DNA of 26,310 nt from Thamnocephalis sphaerospora. Lineage: Eukaryota; Zoopagomycota; Zoopagomycetes; Zoopagales; Sigmoideomycetaceae. Where the stretch lies: assembly GCA_003614735.1 (NCBI GenBank), contig KZ992615.1:1-26310 (forward strand), given 5' to 3'. Shown here piece after piece: positions 1 to 10,982 of the stretch (positions are counted from its first letter, which is position 1; each line of letters starts with the position of its first letter). The translations under genes were made by a program, and so were the position numbers. The notes beneath the pieces were generated by a model. That model saw only the letters and a program-made list of their open reading frames with translations, ran no database searches and was not told the DNA's origin.

Positions 1-132
1 CTTGTTTATACACTGCGCTGCTCGATTGCACGGCACACACAAACGATTACGGCCGGAATGTCAAAGCCTAGACCGCACCACTATGGTAGCACACCATGCT
101 CGCCACCTCTTCTTTGTCCTGCTCACGTCACC

Positions 133-1591
133 ATGAACAGAGTGCCCGCCGAGATTGTCTACCGTATAGTCTACCTATCTGACGACGAAGCTGCGCTGGT
201 TGCGCTGGCTGTATGCCTGTGTGGGAGCGCGACACAAATTGTGGCGTTTACGCTTTGAGCGTTACTTTCCCAGACAAGACGAGAATGAGCAGCGTTGGCT
301 GCGGCTGTATGCACGGACTCATCTCACTCGCCCGCTGTTTTCAAAAGAGCAACATAGAATGCTTTTTCCAGCGAACGAGCCGCTTGACTGGTTTCGCGTC
401 TACTGCAATCGGCGTGCGACCGAGTACCGCTGGCGTCTTGGGCTACGCACAGAGCATCGACCTGAGAAGGCCACTGGCAAGCGCACTGGTGGTGTACGCC
501 TGCAAAACATTATTGAAATTAATCGTGAGCTGCAAGACATACGTATCATATCTCAGCGGATCCTAGCTCCGCAGCAGCAGCCAGTGTGGCTCAGTAAGCA
601 ACTATGCTGGGATGGCGTGGATACGAATAAGATATCCACCAAGCAATACCAGCGTTCCGACGAGTACCTGATTATCGTGGTCGAAACACGCAGCGTGTTT
701 GCTCTATCTACCAACGACACTATATATGCCTGGCATCTGAACGCACTCCACCTACCGCCACGCCTCATCACAAACAAGGTGAAGGGTCCCATTAGTTTGT
801 ACAAGAATTGGCTAGTAATTCGCAAGCACTGCAGGGATCACGACACTCCGGACGCCACACTTGTATTCGATCTCGCCAAGCGCGCAGCTCGTCCAGAGAT
901 GATTGAGGGAGGAGCAGATATGCTGCATATACAGCAAGCCACTGCTGGTAGCATTCGCCTCTTGTGGAGAGACGAGATTGATGCGGAGGAGAGTCTCACA
1001 AGGATCTCATGGCGATTCTGGGATTATGCGCCAGATCGCGCGCCCCCAACACAGTACCTGTCAGTCGGCAGGACACAACTCTATGCTGGAGAGCGTCGTT
1101 TGAAAACATGTCGCATTGACGATAGCAGATTCGTCATATTCAATCAAACCTCGGTGAATTCGGCAGATACACCACCAAATATAAAGCTGATGGAGATCCT
1201 GGAAAGCAATGCAAAAGTGACTATGGTGGAAAGGTGGTCGCTTTCGCAGGAGCTGAATAGTACTACGCCGATCGTATCGCAAGACATGCTTCTTGTCACT
1301 TTACGCAGCATGAAGCATAGGCTGCTGAACCTGAGCGACGGGTCTCCAGTCCACGACATATCAATAACCACGCTGGACTGCTGGACTGTAAGCGGGCTTT
1401 ATCCGGTGCAGAGTCAGTGGAAAGATATGATAAACAGTATCACGCAGGATCAACCAACAAGTAGTCGTGCCGTTACTTCACATTTGGCTTACACTCGGTC
1501 AGGATCATCAACTGCCAGTATGTTTCTTCTGTATTCTTTGCCTACCGTGGCCGATTATTCCCCATTGGGCGTCGACGAGAGCATGCGGTAA
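133..1591 (+). CDS. F-box protein with an interrupted F-box (frame break near 211-220)
   Basis: This is probably a substrate-recognition subunit of an SCF-type ubiquitin ligase. An ATG at 133 opens a short frame with an F-box-like start (VPAEIVYRIVYLSDDEAA). That frame ends at 258, while the rest of the F-box (HKLWRLRFERYF) and about 440 further residues lie in the +1-shifted frame ending at TAA 1589-1591. The shifted frame has a TAG at 167-169 and no ATG of its own near the join, so the two frames belong together. Dropping one base at 216/217 joins them. A 49-nt intron 211-259 (GTATGC...GAG) would also restore frame, but it removes the conserved LW block and has a poor acceptor. After the F-box, a motif LDW-x(6)-RR-x-TE-x(2)-WR matches the F-box gene at 7994 (LDW...RRQTEANWR), which supports paralogy. 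The remainder looks beta-rich, possibly propeller-like; I recognise no repeat. Coding status is fairly sure; intactness is not. Confidence 0.65.
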
Positions 1592-2304
1592 TAAGATCAG
1601 TAATTGCTACATCACCGTAAACAAGACATGGCACACCCATCGCTTGTTGCTCTCCATGTAAGATCTGAATGTAATTGAACATTGAAACGATTACAGCTAT
1701 AAGCTCAAGCTACTATTGTGCTCTTTACTCCTTTGAGCTCGATTAAAGCCGTCTATGCCATGCTCTAGCGACTTTGACGGGGCTTATAGGATTACCGAGT
1801 GCAATTTGGCGAGCATGAACGTCTGGCTAGGCGGTGTATAAAGATGAGTCGTATCAGCATACTGCCGACGCTTATCGGATATCCGTCGACTTACCTAGCG
1901 CACCGTTTGATCCGCCAATGGCAGAGTTCCAGGATGCTTACCCGCTTGGCCTACACTGCGCTATAGACATTGGCCGGATCTGGCGAATATCCGTGGTCTA
2001 GCGATGCAATGTATACCGGCTAATGTGATTGCCAGGTGCCATCTCGAGAATGCAGCCGCATTGTCGGCACAGCTGCCTCTTGTCGTCTCCATGGTAACAG
2101 AGGGTTACGGCACTACCGTCACCCGAGCCGGTGCTTTTCGCGACAGATAGGCTAAACTGGCGATGCGCTATCGACCGAGCAGGCAGCGAGCCAGTTCCAA
2201 CACGTGAGCTGAGGCCAGGCCATCGCAACGTCATAGACTCGGCCTTGTCCATGGCAAGCACTTTTCCCAGTACCATTGACCGTTCTGCGCATCACTCTAG
2301 CATC
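1592..2304. other. Intergenic region, F-box gene to ligase
   Basis: This 713-base stretch has no supported gene. A TATA-like TGTATAAAG lies at 1835-1843, about 460 bases before the ligase ATG, so it would imply a long leader if used. An in-frame ATG at 2251 precedes the chosen ligase start and is a possible alternative start. Confidence 0.5.
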
Positions 2305-4110
2305 ATGACGGCTGCTCCAACACTCCTGGACGTTTTCCATCGCAGCGACGCGTCTCATGACTGGGCGTGCACGCCGGCCATCCATGTGCCCGGCCCGCCC
2401 ACCAGCGTCACGCTTAGCTATGTGCAGCTTCACCGGCAGTGCGCGCGTCTGGCCAGCCAACTGCAGCACGGGCTACAGCTGGAGCGCGGAGCTGTGGTCA
2501 CGCTGGTGCTGCCCAACGGGCCGCTGTTTGTCGCGTCCTTTTTGGCCTGCGCCGGTCTCGGCTGGATTGCCGCGCCGCTGAATCACGCCTACAATGCAGA
2601 AGAGGTGCGCTTTTACGTTGAAGACACGCGCAGCAGCGTGGTCATAGTGCCTGCGGGCTGGTCCGCCGAAGGGCGTCCGGCTGTGCAGGCGGCGCGCGCA
2701 CTAGGTTGTCGCGTGCTAGAGTTGGCGTGGCAGGCACCGACGTCCGGCGAGGCGGATAGCACAGCCACCCCTACCATTCAGCTTACCGAAGCGGTGGAGG
2801 ACCCAGCGGCGCCCCATGGACTGCGCATCAGTCCCATCGCTGCCGAGGACAAAGGCGACGGGGCTACGCTGGACACTGGCGCCATCTGGCAGGCTCAGCC
2901 CGATGATGTTGCGCTAGTGCTGCACACTTCGGGCACCACCGGCCGGCCAAAGTGTACGTACACTGCCGCTGCTACCATCGCTCTCTCGCGCGCTTACCCG
3001 CGTTGCTTGCCTAGGCGTTCCCTTGACGCATCGCAACATCCGCACTACCATGGACAACGTTGTGCGCACCTACCAGTTGACGCGCAGCGACTGCACGTTG
3101 ATTGTCATGCCGCTTTTCCACGTCCATGGCCTGATCGCCTCACTGCTGAGCACCCTACAGAGTGGGGGTGCCTGTGCGGTGCCACCTCGATTCTCGGCCA
3201 GTGCATTCTGGCCGCACGTCCAAGCGTTTAACGTTACCTGGTACTCGGCAGGTGAGCGCGCACACAGCGGCAGCGCTTGCGCTTGCGCTCAACGTAGCTG
3301 CTTACTCTTGCTGCGGCGGAACAAACAGTGCCCACAATCCACAGCATCCTACTACGTCATACCCTACCCGATCCACTCCCCAAACTGCGCTTTATCCGGT
3401 CGGCGTCCTCGTCGCTTGCGCCGCACACGCTGAAGCAGCTGGAAGAGGCGCTGCAGGCTCCAGTGTTGGAGGCGTATGCCATGACCGAAGCCGCTCATCA
3501 AATGTGCTCCAACCCGCTGCCACCGGCGGTCCACAAGCCAGGCACAGTCGGTCCAGCGCAGGGCGTCGAGCTTACCGTACGCGACGAGCAGGGCCGCGAA
3601 GTGGCGGTGGGCGAGCAGGGTGAGGTGTGCGTGCGCGGCGCCAATGTGACGGCCGGCTATCGCGACAATCCTACGGCCAACCGCGACGCCTTTTTCCCGG
3701 ACGGCCACTGGTTCCGCACTGGCGACCGTGGCAAGCTGGATGCGGACGGCTATCTGTCGCTCACGGGCCGCATCAAGGAGCTGATCAACCGCGGTGGCGA
3801 AAAGATCTCGCCTATCGAGGTGGACGCTGCCCTGCTCAGCTGTGCTGGCGTCAAGGACGCCGTGTCGTTTGCCGCCCCCGACGAGCTCTATGGCGAGGTG
3901 GTGCACTGCGCCGTGGTCTCCGACTACGTGTCGGATGAAACGGATAGCGGCGCGGCAGCCGAGGTGGAGCGCATCCGCGCCCACTGCGCTGAAAAGTTGA
4001 GCGCCTTCAAAGTGCCTGCGCGCGTCTACTTGATGCGTGACATTCCCAAAACGGCCACAGGCAAAGTACAGCGTCGCCTGGTGGCGGCCAAGGTGGGCAC
4101 GCAGGCCTGA
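2305..4110 (+). CDS. PCS60: Oxalate--CoA ligase-like AMP-dependent synthetase (Pcs60/AAE3 family)
   Basis: This enzyme is an ANL-superfamily acyl-activating enzyme, forming acyl-AMP and then acyl-CoA. The closest family I recognise is yeast Pcs60 and plant AAE3, which are oxalyl-CoA synthetases. Exons are 2305-2953, 3015-3251 and 3329-4110; introns are 61 nt (GTACGT...TAG) and 77 nt (GTGAGC...CAG), both phase 1. Splicing gives 555 aa, normal for the family. Visible motifs: A3 P-loop SGTTGRPK (about 209-216), A5 YAMTEAAHQM (345-354), A7 WFRTGDRGKLDADG (423-), A8 GRIKELINRGGEKISP (442-), and A10 PKTATGK with the catalytic Lys near 541. The histidine in MTEAAH and the downstream SNPLP-x(3)-HKPG block are typical of the AAE3/Pcs60 branch. 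Start 2305 (MTAAPTLLDVF) fits family N-termini and has A at -3; ATG 2251 is an alternative. The C-terminus (GTQA) is not a PTS1, so peroxisomal import is not supported. The first intron splits the P-loop, leaving Cys after the Lys. Confidence 0.92.
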
Positions 4111-4394
4111 GCACCATAGCCGCCGGTAGCGTTACGTTGATTAAACGGCAAACACGTGGGTCGACTGAAACGCAGTGGCCAAGGGTCTGTTCTGGCTAGA
4201 AAAGCGTCCATTTCGCATCACGCGCCCTGGCCTGCGCCCTAGGCCAGCACTGCGCTTTCGTCTTTTACCATTGCCCAGCGTGCATCCATCATTCCACGCT
4301 CATCTGCCCCTACGACTGCCGCGTGCCCGACCACCGGACTTGCTTGGCCGTCTGACTCGCTTCCTACGCCGCTTGCTCGGTTTTCAGGTGCGTG

Positions 4395-4408
4395 GTGTGT
4401 GTGTGTGT
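4395..4408. repeat. (GT)7 microsatellite
   Basis: Seven GT units in tandem lie in the intergenic region between the ligase and the kinase. No function is implied. Confidence 0.9.
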
Positions 4409-5286
4409 GGGCGGTGGCCGTCACTGCGTTCCCACTCTCCGCTGCGAGACTTTTTCTCCCAGGAGGCCGATCGTTCGAGTCTTTGCTTCTCTTGCCCATC
4501 TATTGACGCAGTCGGCCATTTCTACAGCGTTTGTGCGCCCCTGTGGCTGCCTTGCACATTTATACGCCCGAATACGGCATTGATTGGCGATTCTGCTCGA
4601 GTTGGGTAGGTGTTGTTGTTGGGACACCGGCGTGGGGTGGCTGTATGCACCAGGTGGGCGAGCCAAAGAGCGCGCGCCACTGCTGCTGGCACTATGCGCA
4701 TAGACGGTGTATGCGTCAAGAGTGACAGTCGTCCTGCTTGACCTGAGCTCCTTGCCAACGACCGGCCATCAACGAACGACGGTTGGGGCGCCAAGCTTGG
4801 CCGCGATCTCGTGGCTGACGGACCGCTCAGTTTCAGTGAGGGTGTGAGGACGGCCTAGCGCATCGCTGTGACTACATTGCTGGCAACCATGGCGCTACAA
4901 ACTGTTTGCTTGCGCAGCGTTCGGCGGTCCTCTAGGCAGATGTTCTGGCGCCAGAATGGCCTGCCTGAACCTGTGCAGTGGGGTGCATGTGGCTGCTGCT
5001 TGGCGTGGCTGGCCATGAACAGTGTGCGGCTTGAACGGCCAGGACAGCATGGATTGGACTGTTGCGGAAGCAGGCGGTCGGCCGACGGTTGGCGATCGGT
5101 GGAGTGATACATGTTTTCGGCGGCTAACCAACTGCGCGCCACCCCTTGCTTACGTGCCTGGTCGCTGTGCTTGCTTCTACGTGACGCTGGCGTTGTGGAC
5201 CCGCTGCGCTTTGCTTGGTCTTGCGTCACCATGCCGTCATTGTCCACCGTTGGGCGGCATTTCATATGAACGCCTTTGCGGCTCAA

Positions 5287-5294
5287 TATTTATA
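5287..5294 (+). promoter_or_regulatory. Candidate TATA box of the kinase gene
   Basis: The AT-rich TATTTATA stands out in a GC-rich stretch about 150 bases upstream of the kinase start. Assignment rests on sequence and position only. Confidence 0.35.
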
Positions 5295-5439
5295 TCACTT
5301 GCTGCCTGAAAACTTAAGCCACCCCTGTTATCGGCCCACGGATCTCATTGTTCATCACGACAAGCTCTGAGCTGTTCTGCCGTGTTCTATCCCAACGCCC
5401 ACCGGCCATCTACTTTTTCACGCAACACAGTTTGCCACC

Positions 5440-7238
5440 ATGGTTACCTTTTCGACCGATTGCTGGGCGCCTGGTATGGATCTTCACGTGCGACGCCGCG
5501 TGAACGAGGCCAACGGACGGTCGGCGAGTGCTTCACGGCGCCGTGTGCCGGCTCGCGAGGTGCTTCCGACGTTGCGTACCAACGTGCGCGACCATAGCGG
5601 CGGTCAGTCGGATCCGGAAGAAACATCGCGCGCACGCCGCACCGATGCTGTCACACCCACGACTGCAGAGGCGGTGCATAGCGTGCCGTTCAAAGACAGT
5701 GCTCGCACCAACTCCACCGCCAGCACCGACACTAACGGATCGGACAAAGTGCTGCTTTCGAATGCGATGGCTCGCACGCGTGTTACGGAGATGATGGCGT
5801 CACCGTCCACCGCGTCGCCTGCGTCACCATCGTCGACCAAGAAGGTTGGCCTGTTTGATCGGCTGCTGAACGAGGCCAAGCGCTCCAGCAGCAGTGGCGG
5901 CAGCAGCAGCGCGCCAGCCGCCAGTCCGGTGCCAGCTCGACCCCTTATTCAACGGTCAACCTCGTCCATCCAGGCGCTGATGGGTCGCGATGGCGGCGAC
6001 TCGGACTCGGACGAAGATCCGTTTGGCGACTCGCCGTCTGTCCCGCAGGCCGTGCATGCAGCGCGTACGGCCCGTGCGGCGCTGTCACGCGGCAATAGTC
6101 TGGCTCGCCATCAGACGGAAGAAGTCGAGCATCGGCCGCAACTTCACGAAAAGTATGGCGTGTGCGATGCAGGTCTGGTCGGCCGCGGTGCAACGGCCGT
6201 GGTGCGCGTGGCTCGCCGGCTGGAGGACATTGACGGCCAGACCAGCGAGAAGCTCTATGCGGTCAAAGAGTTTCGCAAGCGGCGCAAGGACGAGACGGAG
6301 CGAGAATATGTCAAGAAGCTGACCAGCGAGTTTTGCATTTCAGCCAGTCTCAACCACCCCAACGTGGTCAACACGGTGGATCTGGTGCAGGACGAAAACG
6401 GCCAGTGGTGCGAGGTGATGGAGTACTGCCCTGGCGGTGATCTCTTCCACATCATCAAGACCAGCTGCATGTCGGACGCCGAGATCAACTGCTGCTTCCG
6501 ACAGCTGCTGCGCGGCATCGGCTATCTACACTCGATGGGCGTGGCGCATCGTGACATCAAGCCGGAAAATCTGCTGATGGACATGCGCGGCCAGCTCAAG
6601 ATCACCGACTTTGGCGTGTCGGACGTGTTCCGCATCTGCTGGGAGGACAAGGCGCACCGGTCCAAGGGACTCTGCGGCTCCGAACCGTACATTGCGCCCG
6701 AGGAGTTTACCGGCCGCGAGTACGACGGACGCCAGGTGGACGTTTGGGCGTGCGGTATTGTCTACTACGCCATGCGCTTCCAGAGCATTCCGTTCCGGCA
6801 AGCGAACCGGAGCGACCCCAACTACCTGGGCTTTTTGGAACGGCGCCGTGCAGGTGCCTTTGAGCCGTTCCTAAAGCTATCCGAGGGTTGCCGGCGACTC
6901 ATGTACCGTATCCTGGAGCCGGACACGTCGCGTCGACTTACCATTGAGCAGATTCTTGAAGACCCGGTAAGAACCGCTAGCACGGGTGAGCGAGTGAGCC
7001 GGCCGCTAACTACGCTTGGCACCTGCACACACAGTGGGTTAAGAGCATTGAGGTGTGCAACGACAACAGCACCACGGACGGCTGTGTTCACCAGCACCTG
7101 CCACCGCAGATGCACGAGGCAGCCGTGCAGCTCTGCCGCTACGCCACAAAGTCGGAGCACATGACCAAGGCGCCATCCATTGGCAATTCGGCGCGTGAGC
7201 CGCGCATCGAAGACCGCTTCCGTGATTTGCGCGTGTAA
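5440..7238 (+). CDS. Ser/Thr protein kinase, fungal HAL family (Sat4/Hal5/Npr1-like)
   Basis: This is a cytosolic kinase of the fungus-specific HAL/NPR group; in yeast these control potassium transporters and plasma-membrane permease stability. Exons are 5440-6966 and 7035-7238 with a 68-nt phase-0 intron (GTAAGA...CAG), giving 576 aa. The start has a textbook GCCACCATGG context. Residues 1-235 are Ser/Thr/Ala-rich and look disordered, including an acidic DSDSDEDPFGDSP patch that resembles a CK2 site. The kinase domain runs from about 240 to 510: glycine loop VGRGATAVV (from 247), catalytic Lys in YAVKEF (276), HRDIKPEN (370-377, Asp 372), DFG (390-392) and IAPEE. All catalytic residues are present, so it should be active. 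Exon 2 adds the family's DPWVKSIEVC junction and a C-terminal H-x-H segment, which confirms both the splice and the HAL assignment. The exact yeast orthologue cannot be set from sequence alone. Confidence 0.93.
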
Positions 7239-7993
7239 GCTGCGCGCTCGACGCGACGGCTACGACCATACATCCACGCCCACTGTGAATATCGCCTGTT
7301 TTTGCTTGGTCGGCTTGCTTGCTGGCACGAGCCATGGCCGCCACCCCTGTCACGCCCCCTCGCTCGGCCGCCTGTACGCTGCGGTCGAATCCACTGTTTA
7401 CAAATCAGCATCATCTGTTTCTCCCCGTTGTGCGCGATTGCCTTGCAGCGCCTCTTGACGATTTGTCTGCAGCCTTATTGGAGGGCCCGTGCGCGTCCTC
7501 CACACTTGCGTTCTAGAGCTTTATGGCGTTGCTGCACTGTTGCAGTGTGCATCGCTGGCCACTGGCCCGTCGAACGGTAGTCACTGAACACAATGTCTTG
7601 GCGAGCATCGGCACGCTCTTGGGCGGTAGCGCCAGGCCTGTGCAATACCAATAGACCAACGCAATTCGAACCGACGCAGCGGCACTATAGTAAATGTAAC
7701 AGGATGTCCGATGTGAGAAAGCAACATGCTGCGATGCAAAGACGCACGCCCAACAGGACCATGTGCTGCGTACCCTGCAACTCTGAAGAGTGGCAAGACA
7801 GAGATGCCGTGGTGTGCTCAGTATGCTACCGATCGTGTAAGCTGTTTGATGTCACCTTGCGGTATGTTTGCTTGCTCATGCCAACCACAACGCTTCAAGT
7901 CAGCTCCATAGTGAGTCGCAAAATATACACTCACTGCTGGCCTACGAGCAGACTGGCACTACCGCCTTTCCCTTCACTACTTCGTCCATTGCA
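7239..7993. other. Intergenic region, kinase to second F-box gene
   Basis: This 755-base region has no supported gene. An ATG-started frame at 7593-7997 (134 codons) carries a CVPC...CSVC four-cysteine pattern and ends in a TGA overlapping the next gene's ATG (ATGA). With no family match it is best read as chance or leader sequence. Confidence 0.45.
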
Positions 7994-9916
7994 ATGACCA
8001 ACCACATAAAGACGACGGCGCCAATACTGCTGCTGCCGCCAGAGCTATGGCTGCTGATAGCGTTGTACGCTAAAGCACCTGCAGCGCTACGCCTTTGCGC
8101 AACTAGCCGCGCTGCTTGGCACATCCTTGCAAACGAGCAAAGTCTATGGCAGCGCATGTATTATGCCACCTTTTCCGGAGACACCGCCGAACTGTTCTGG
8201 CTGGAGACTTACCGTGCGCATATGGCGGAACGGACAGGCGTGGACGCTGGACAAGTGCAGTTGGATTGGAGACATGCGATTCTCATGCGCCGGCAAACTG
8301 AAGCAAACTGGCGTGCGGGTCAATGTGTGCAGCGTGCTTGCCGTGTGGTGAAGACGCAGGGCGCGCGCGAAACATGGTCGCCTACTGAGTTTACGCCCTA
8401 TGAGCTGCTATTGTCCAACTCTGCAAGCGGCATGCTCTACGCAGCGGCCGCCATGGAGGACGATGCAGTTTGCGAGCCGTTTCAAGTCCAGATCGATGGT
8501 GAACCATCTGAGGAGACACTAGGGGCATGCGTCTGCAGCGTCACTAGTCGCTGTGCTCTGCTGTATACATGGTCGCTGCGCCAAAAAGGCTCGCATCTTT
8601 GGGCGCGTCGGTTAACCGGTGGACCAGCCTGGAAACTGGCACAAGGAGCAATGCTCATCGATCAGCGCGATCGCTGGGTGCTGGTGCGTCAGACTATGCA
8701 CCGCACAACACCCGCGCGCTGGTTGCTGCTGGATACGGAAAGAGAAGCGGTGCCGTACCATTTGGCCGTGCTGGATGCCTTTGATCCTGTAGATCACGGA
8801 GGCAAAGCAGACGAGCGCTTGCCGGGCCGGAGCTACGAGGACGCTTGCATCGTGTCGGCTGACCAGAACCGCGTGGTGGTGTGTGCTATCAACAAGCACA
8901 TGGGTAAAGTTTGTGTAAAAGTGCTGGCGGTCGTGTTTGACCAAAACGCCAGCACGAGCTGCTCGATCAGGACTGAAGGAGGCCAAGATGGTGCGATGAG
9001 TGCTTGTGTGCAGACCACACGCACCATTGACTGCGGCACAGCCCGGGTGCCTGACGAGTCGTCAAATATGCTAACAGTATACGCACTCGATCACAATCAC
9101 GTCTACGTAAAGAGTGGAGAATGCCGCAGCCTGTCGAATATCAATATCGTTCTGAATGTCAATGCTCCCAATTGTGACCAGGCGTACAGCATTGTCGCCG
9201 ATAGGGATGAGGAACCCGGCCGGCATGCATTCAAGCACGGCTGGATGGACAACATTATGCAGCATTTTGCCGTATCGCTGGCCCATCGCCAGCTTCTGGC
9301 TATGATCCCCTACCATTCTGCCGCCTCCCAGAATGGCTGTACTCGTGTTCATCTACTACGGTTCGATGACGGCGCCATGGTCAGGTCCTATCAGTTGCTA
9401 GGTCGGGGCGCCATGAAGCACATTTTGGGAGATCTCGTATTGACCAGCACAAACAGCAGCGAAGGCAGCAGCGTGCTTTTGTTTGACGCATTCGCCGGTG
9501 TGTCGGTGCGTGTCATTTATGCTGGCGCTTACAGCCCGTATGCTGGCTTGAGCGTGGTTTCGCCGGTGCATCTCTTCACCAGTTGGCCGATAGAGCAGGA
9601 GCAATCCACCGGCACCGAGAGGCGCACCGAGTTTTTCCGCTCATTACTGGGTGGGCGCAAGGAACCAGACGCTCAGCACATTCGCTGGTTTGACTTCATG
9701 CCTAGCGCGCTGATTCAAAACAAAAAACACTACGCTTACCTACGGCTGCCCAGCAACATTATCTGCAATAGCCCGCCAAACTCGCCCATGTCGTACACAC
9801 CGTGCGGCAATGCAAGTACGCTACCCTGCAAAGCAAGCCAAGCCATGAGCTCTATGCGCGCCGCTGTGTATATGTCGCGTATTGCAATAGCACAGAATAC
9901 ACATGAATCGATTTAG
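7994..9916 (+). CDS. F-box protein, single exon
   Basis: This 640-aa protein has an N-terminal F-box (about residues 11-55: LPPELWLLIALYAKAPA, then a C...W core and LWQRMYYATF). It is expected to bind Skp1 and present substrates to an SCF ubiquitin ligase. ATG 7994 (purine at -3) is chosen because the F-box begins soon after it; the open frame extends upstream to 7868 without another ATG. After the F-box, LDWRHAILMRRQTEANWR matches the corresponding segment of the F-box gene at 133-1591, so the two are distant paralogues. The 500-residue remainder is beta-strand-rich with scattered W and aromatic blocks, as in divergent beta-propellers, but has no clear WD or Kelch repeat. No intron is needed. 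An AATAAA follows about 100 bases after the stop. The substrate is unknown. Confidence 0.82.
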   Translation: MTNHIKTTAPILLLPPELWLLIALYAKAPAALRLCATSRAAWHILANEQSLWQRMYYATFSGDTAELFWLETYRAHMAERTGVDAGQVQLDWRHAILMRRQTEANWRAGQCVQRACRVVKTQGARETWSPTEFTPYELLLSNSASGMLYAAAAMEDDAVCEPFQVQIDGEPSEETLGACVCSVTSRCALLYTWSLRQKGSHLWARRLTGGPAWKLAQGAMLIDQRDRWVLVRQTMHRTTPARWLLLDTEREAVPYHLAVLDAFDPVDHGGKADERLPGRSYEDACIVSADQNRVVVCAINKHMGKVCVKVLAVVFDQNASTSCSIRTEGGQDGAMSACVQTTRTIDCGTARVPDESSNMLTVYALDHNHVYVKSGECRSLSNINIVLNVNAPNCDQAYSIVADRDEEPGRHAFKHGWMDNIMQHFAVSLAHRQLLAMIPYHSAASQNGCTRVHLLRFDDGAMVRSYQLLGRGAMKHILGDLVLTSTNSSEGSSVLLFDAFAGVSVRVIYAGAYSPYAGLSVVSPVHLFTSWPIEQEQSTGTERRTEFFRSLLGGRKEPDAQHIRWFDFMPSALIQNKKHYAYLRLPSNIICNSPPNSPMSYTPCGNASTLPCKASQAMSSMRAAVYMSRIAIAQNTHESI

Positions 9917-10982
9917 CAACTTAACGTATCATGTAGCCGCACGACCTGCCTCATGAATAGATTACGGCTGCATACTATTGCATCCACTCTTTTACTTATT
10001 GGCGCACTCTTCCAATAAAAAGCGCGCCTATTTGCTCATAGCCTCAATCCACCGCTTGCCTGCCTCTCTGTCCGCCTACTTGCCTAGATCTCTGAGCTTG
10101 CGCCTAAAACCGGCTATGCCGCCCGACTGTGATAAGCGCGGGTGCACGGCCATGCGCACGTTCTACAGCTTACGCTAATTTGGCGTATTTCTGCACTCCC
10201 CTGCGGTATTACATCAACGCACCAGTCGTTTTGGAACGTTAGATGCGGCGTGCTTTCCACGCATGGGTGCAACGTGTGTCACAGGGTAATCGCGCCTAAT
10301 TCGTGTATGCACTCGTAGTAGCATAGACAAAGAGCAGCAGTGCCTCTACGCCAGCAGACTAAGCGGCCGCTCCCCAGCTTTGACGGTTAGCGTAGTCGTC
10401 GACATGTGGCCTAGGGCGTGATCCTAACGGACACCGCCACACACTACCAGCGCTGTTGTGCATGTACGCTCACTGTGCGCCGATAGTCCAAGTAGAATTC
10501 TTTAAAGCCGTCTGTAGTGTTCGGCCTTGGTGGAAATGATTTGGTACACCAAGCACCAATCCCCATGAGCATTGGCAGCGCAGTGCTACAACGTGCTATA
10601 CTCTGCACAGCCACCCCACCCTGTGTGCAGCTAATACGGCAGAGCGGAAAAGCATCGTGCTACACAACTAAAGTGCACAGCACTTCATTGTTGGCTTACC
10701 ATGTAGACAGATGGGCAGCACATGGCCCAGCGGCTAGCACAAGCGACTCGCTAATTGGTTGGCTGTGGCGGCAGACAGCAGAATGCGGATGCCGACGAGC
10801 CAACTATGACGCACGCCCGATTGCTGCACGCTGTTACGGCAGCCGACCATGCTTCCTCTGCTCCGCTGTGCCTACATTGTCCAAATCGATACCTCCTTGC
10901 CATTCGCATCCAGTACTATGTGCTCCAGCTAGACTAGCAACTTGAGATATACGTTGTCCTCTGCGTCGCTACATCATTTTGA
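9917..10982. other. Intergenic region, F-box gene to first seven-helix gene
   Basis: Over 1 kb has no supported gene. It holds the AATAAA of the F-box gene at 10014-10019. A 142-codon frame (10517-10945) starts without ATG and shows no domain. I see no tRNA or strong repeat. Confidence 0.5.
10014..10019 (+). terminator. AATAAA polyadenylation signal of the F-box gene
   Basis: A canonical AATAAA lies 98 bases after the stop at 9914-9916, in an A/T-richer stretch. Position and sequence fit a 3'-end signal. Confidence 0.55.

Larger units (their letters stand above)
4111..5439. other. Long intergenic region before the kinase gene
   Basis: These 1329 bases lack a convincing gene. Reading frames of 60-144 codons occur on both strands, but they overlap each other, mostly lack good ATGs and have low-complexity Arg/Pro/Cys composition. 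A (GT)7 run lies at 4395-4408. A TATA-like TATTTATA at 5287-5294 sits about 150 bases before the kinase ATG and is the best promoter candidate here. Confidence 0.5.

Noticed and set aside
211-259. 49-nt intron in the first F-box gene
   Set aside because: Donor GTATGC is good and frame is restored, but the acceptor is poor and splicing would remove the conserved LW segment. Kept only as an alternative.
3364-3984. 206-codon minus-strand frame
   Set aside because: It is antisense to the conserved A5-A8 region of the ligase and is Arg/Ala/His-rich shadow sequence.
4175-4609. 144-codon plus-strand frame after the ligase
   Set aside because: It begins with GTG, is low-complexity Arg/Pro/Leu, and crosses the GT microsatellite; no domain is visible.
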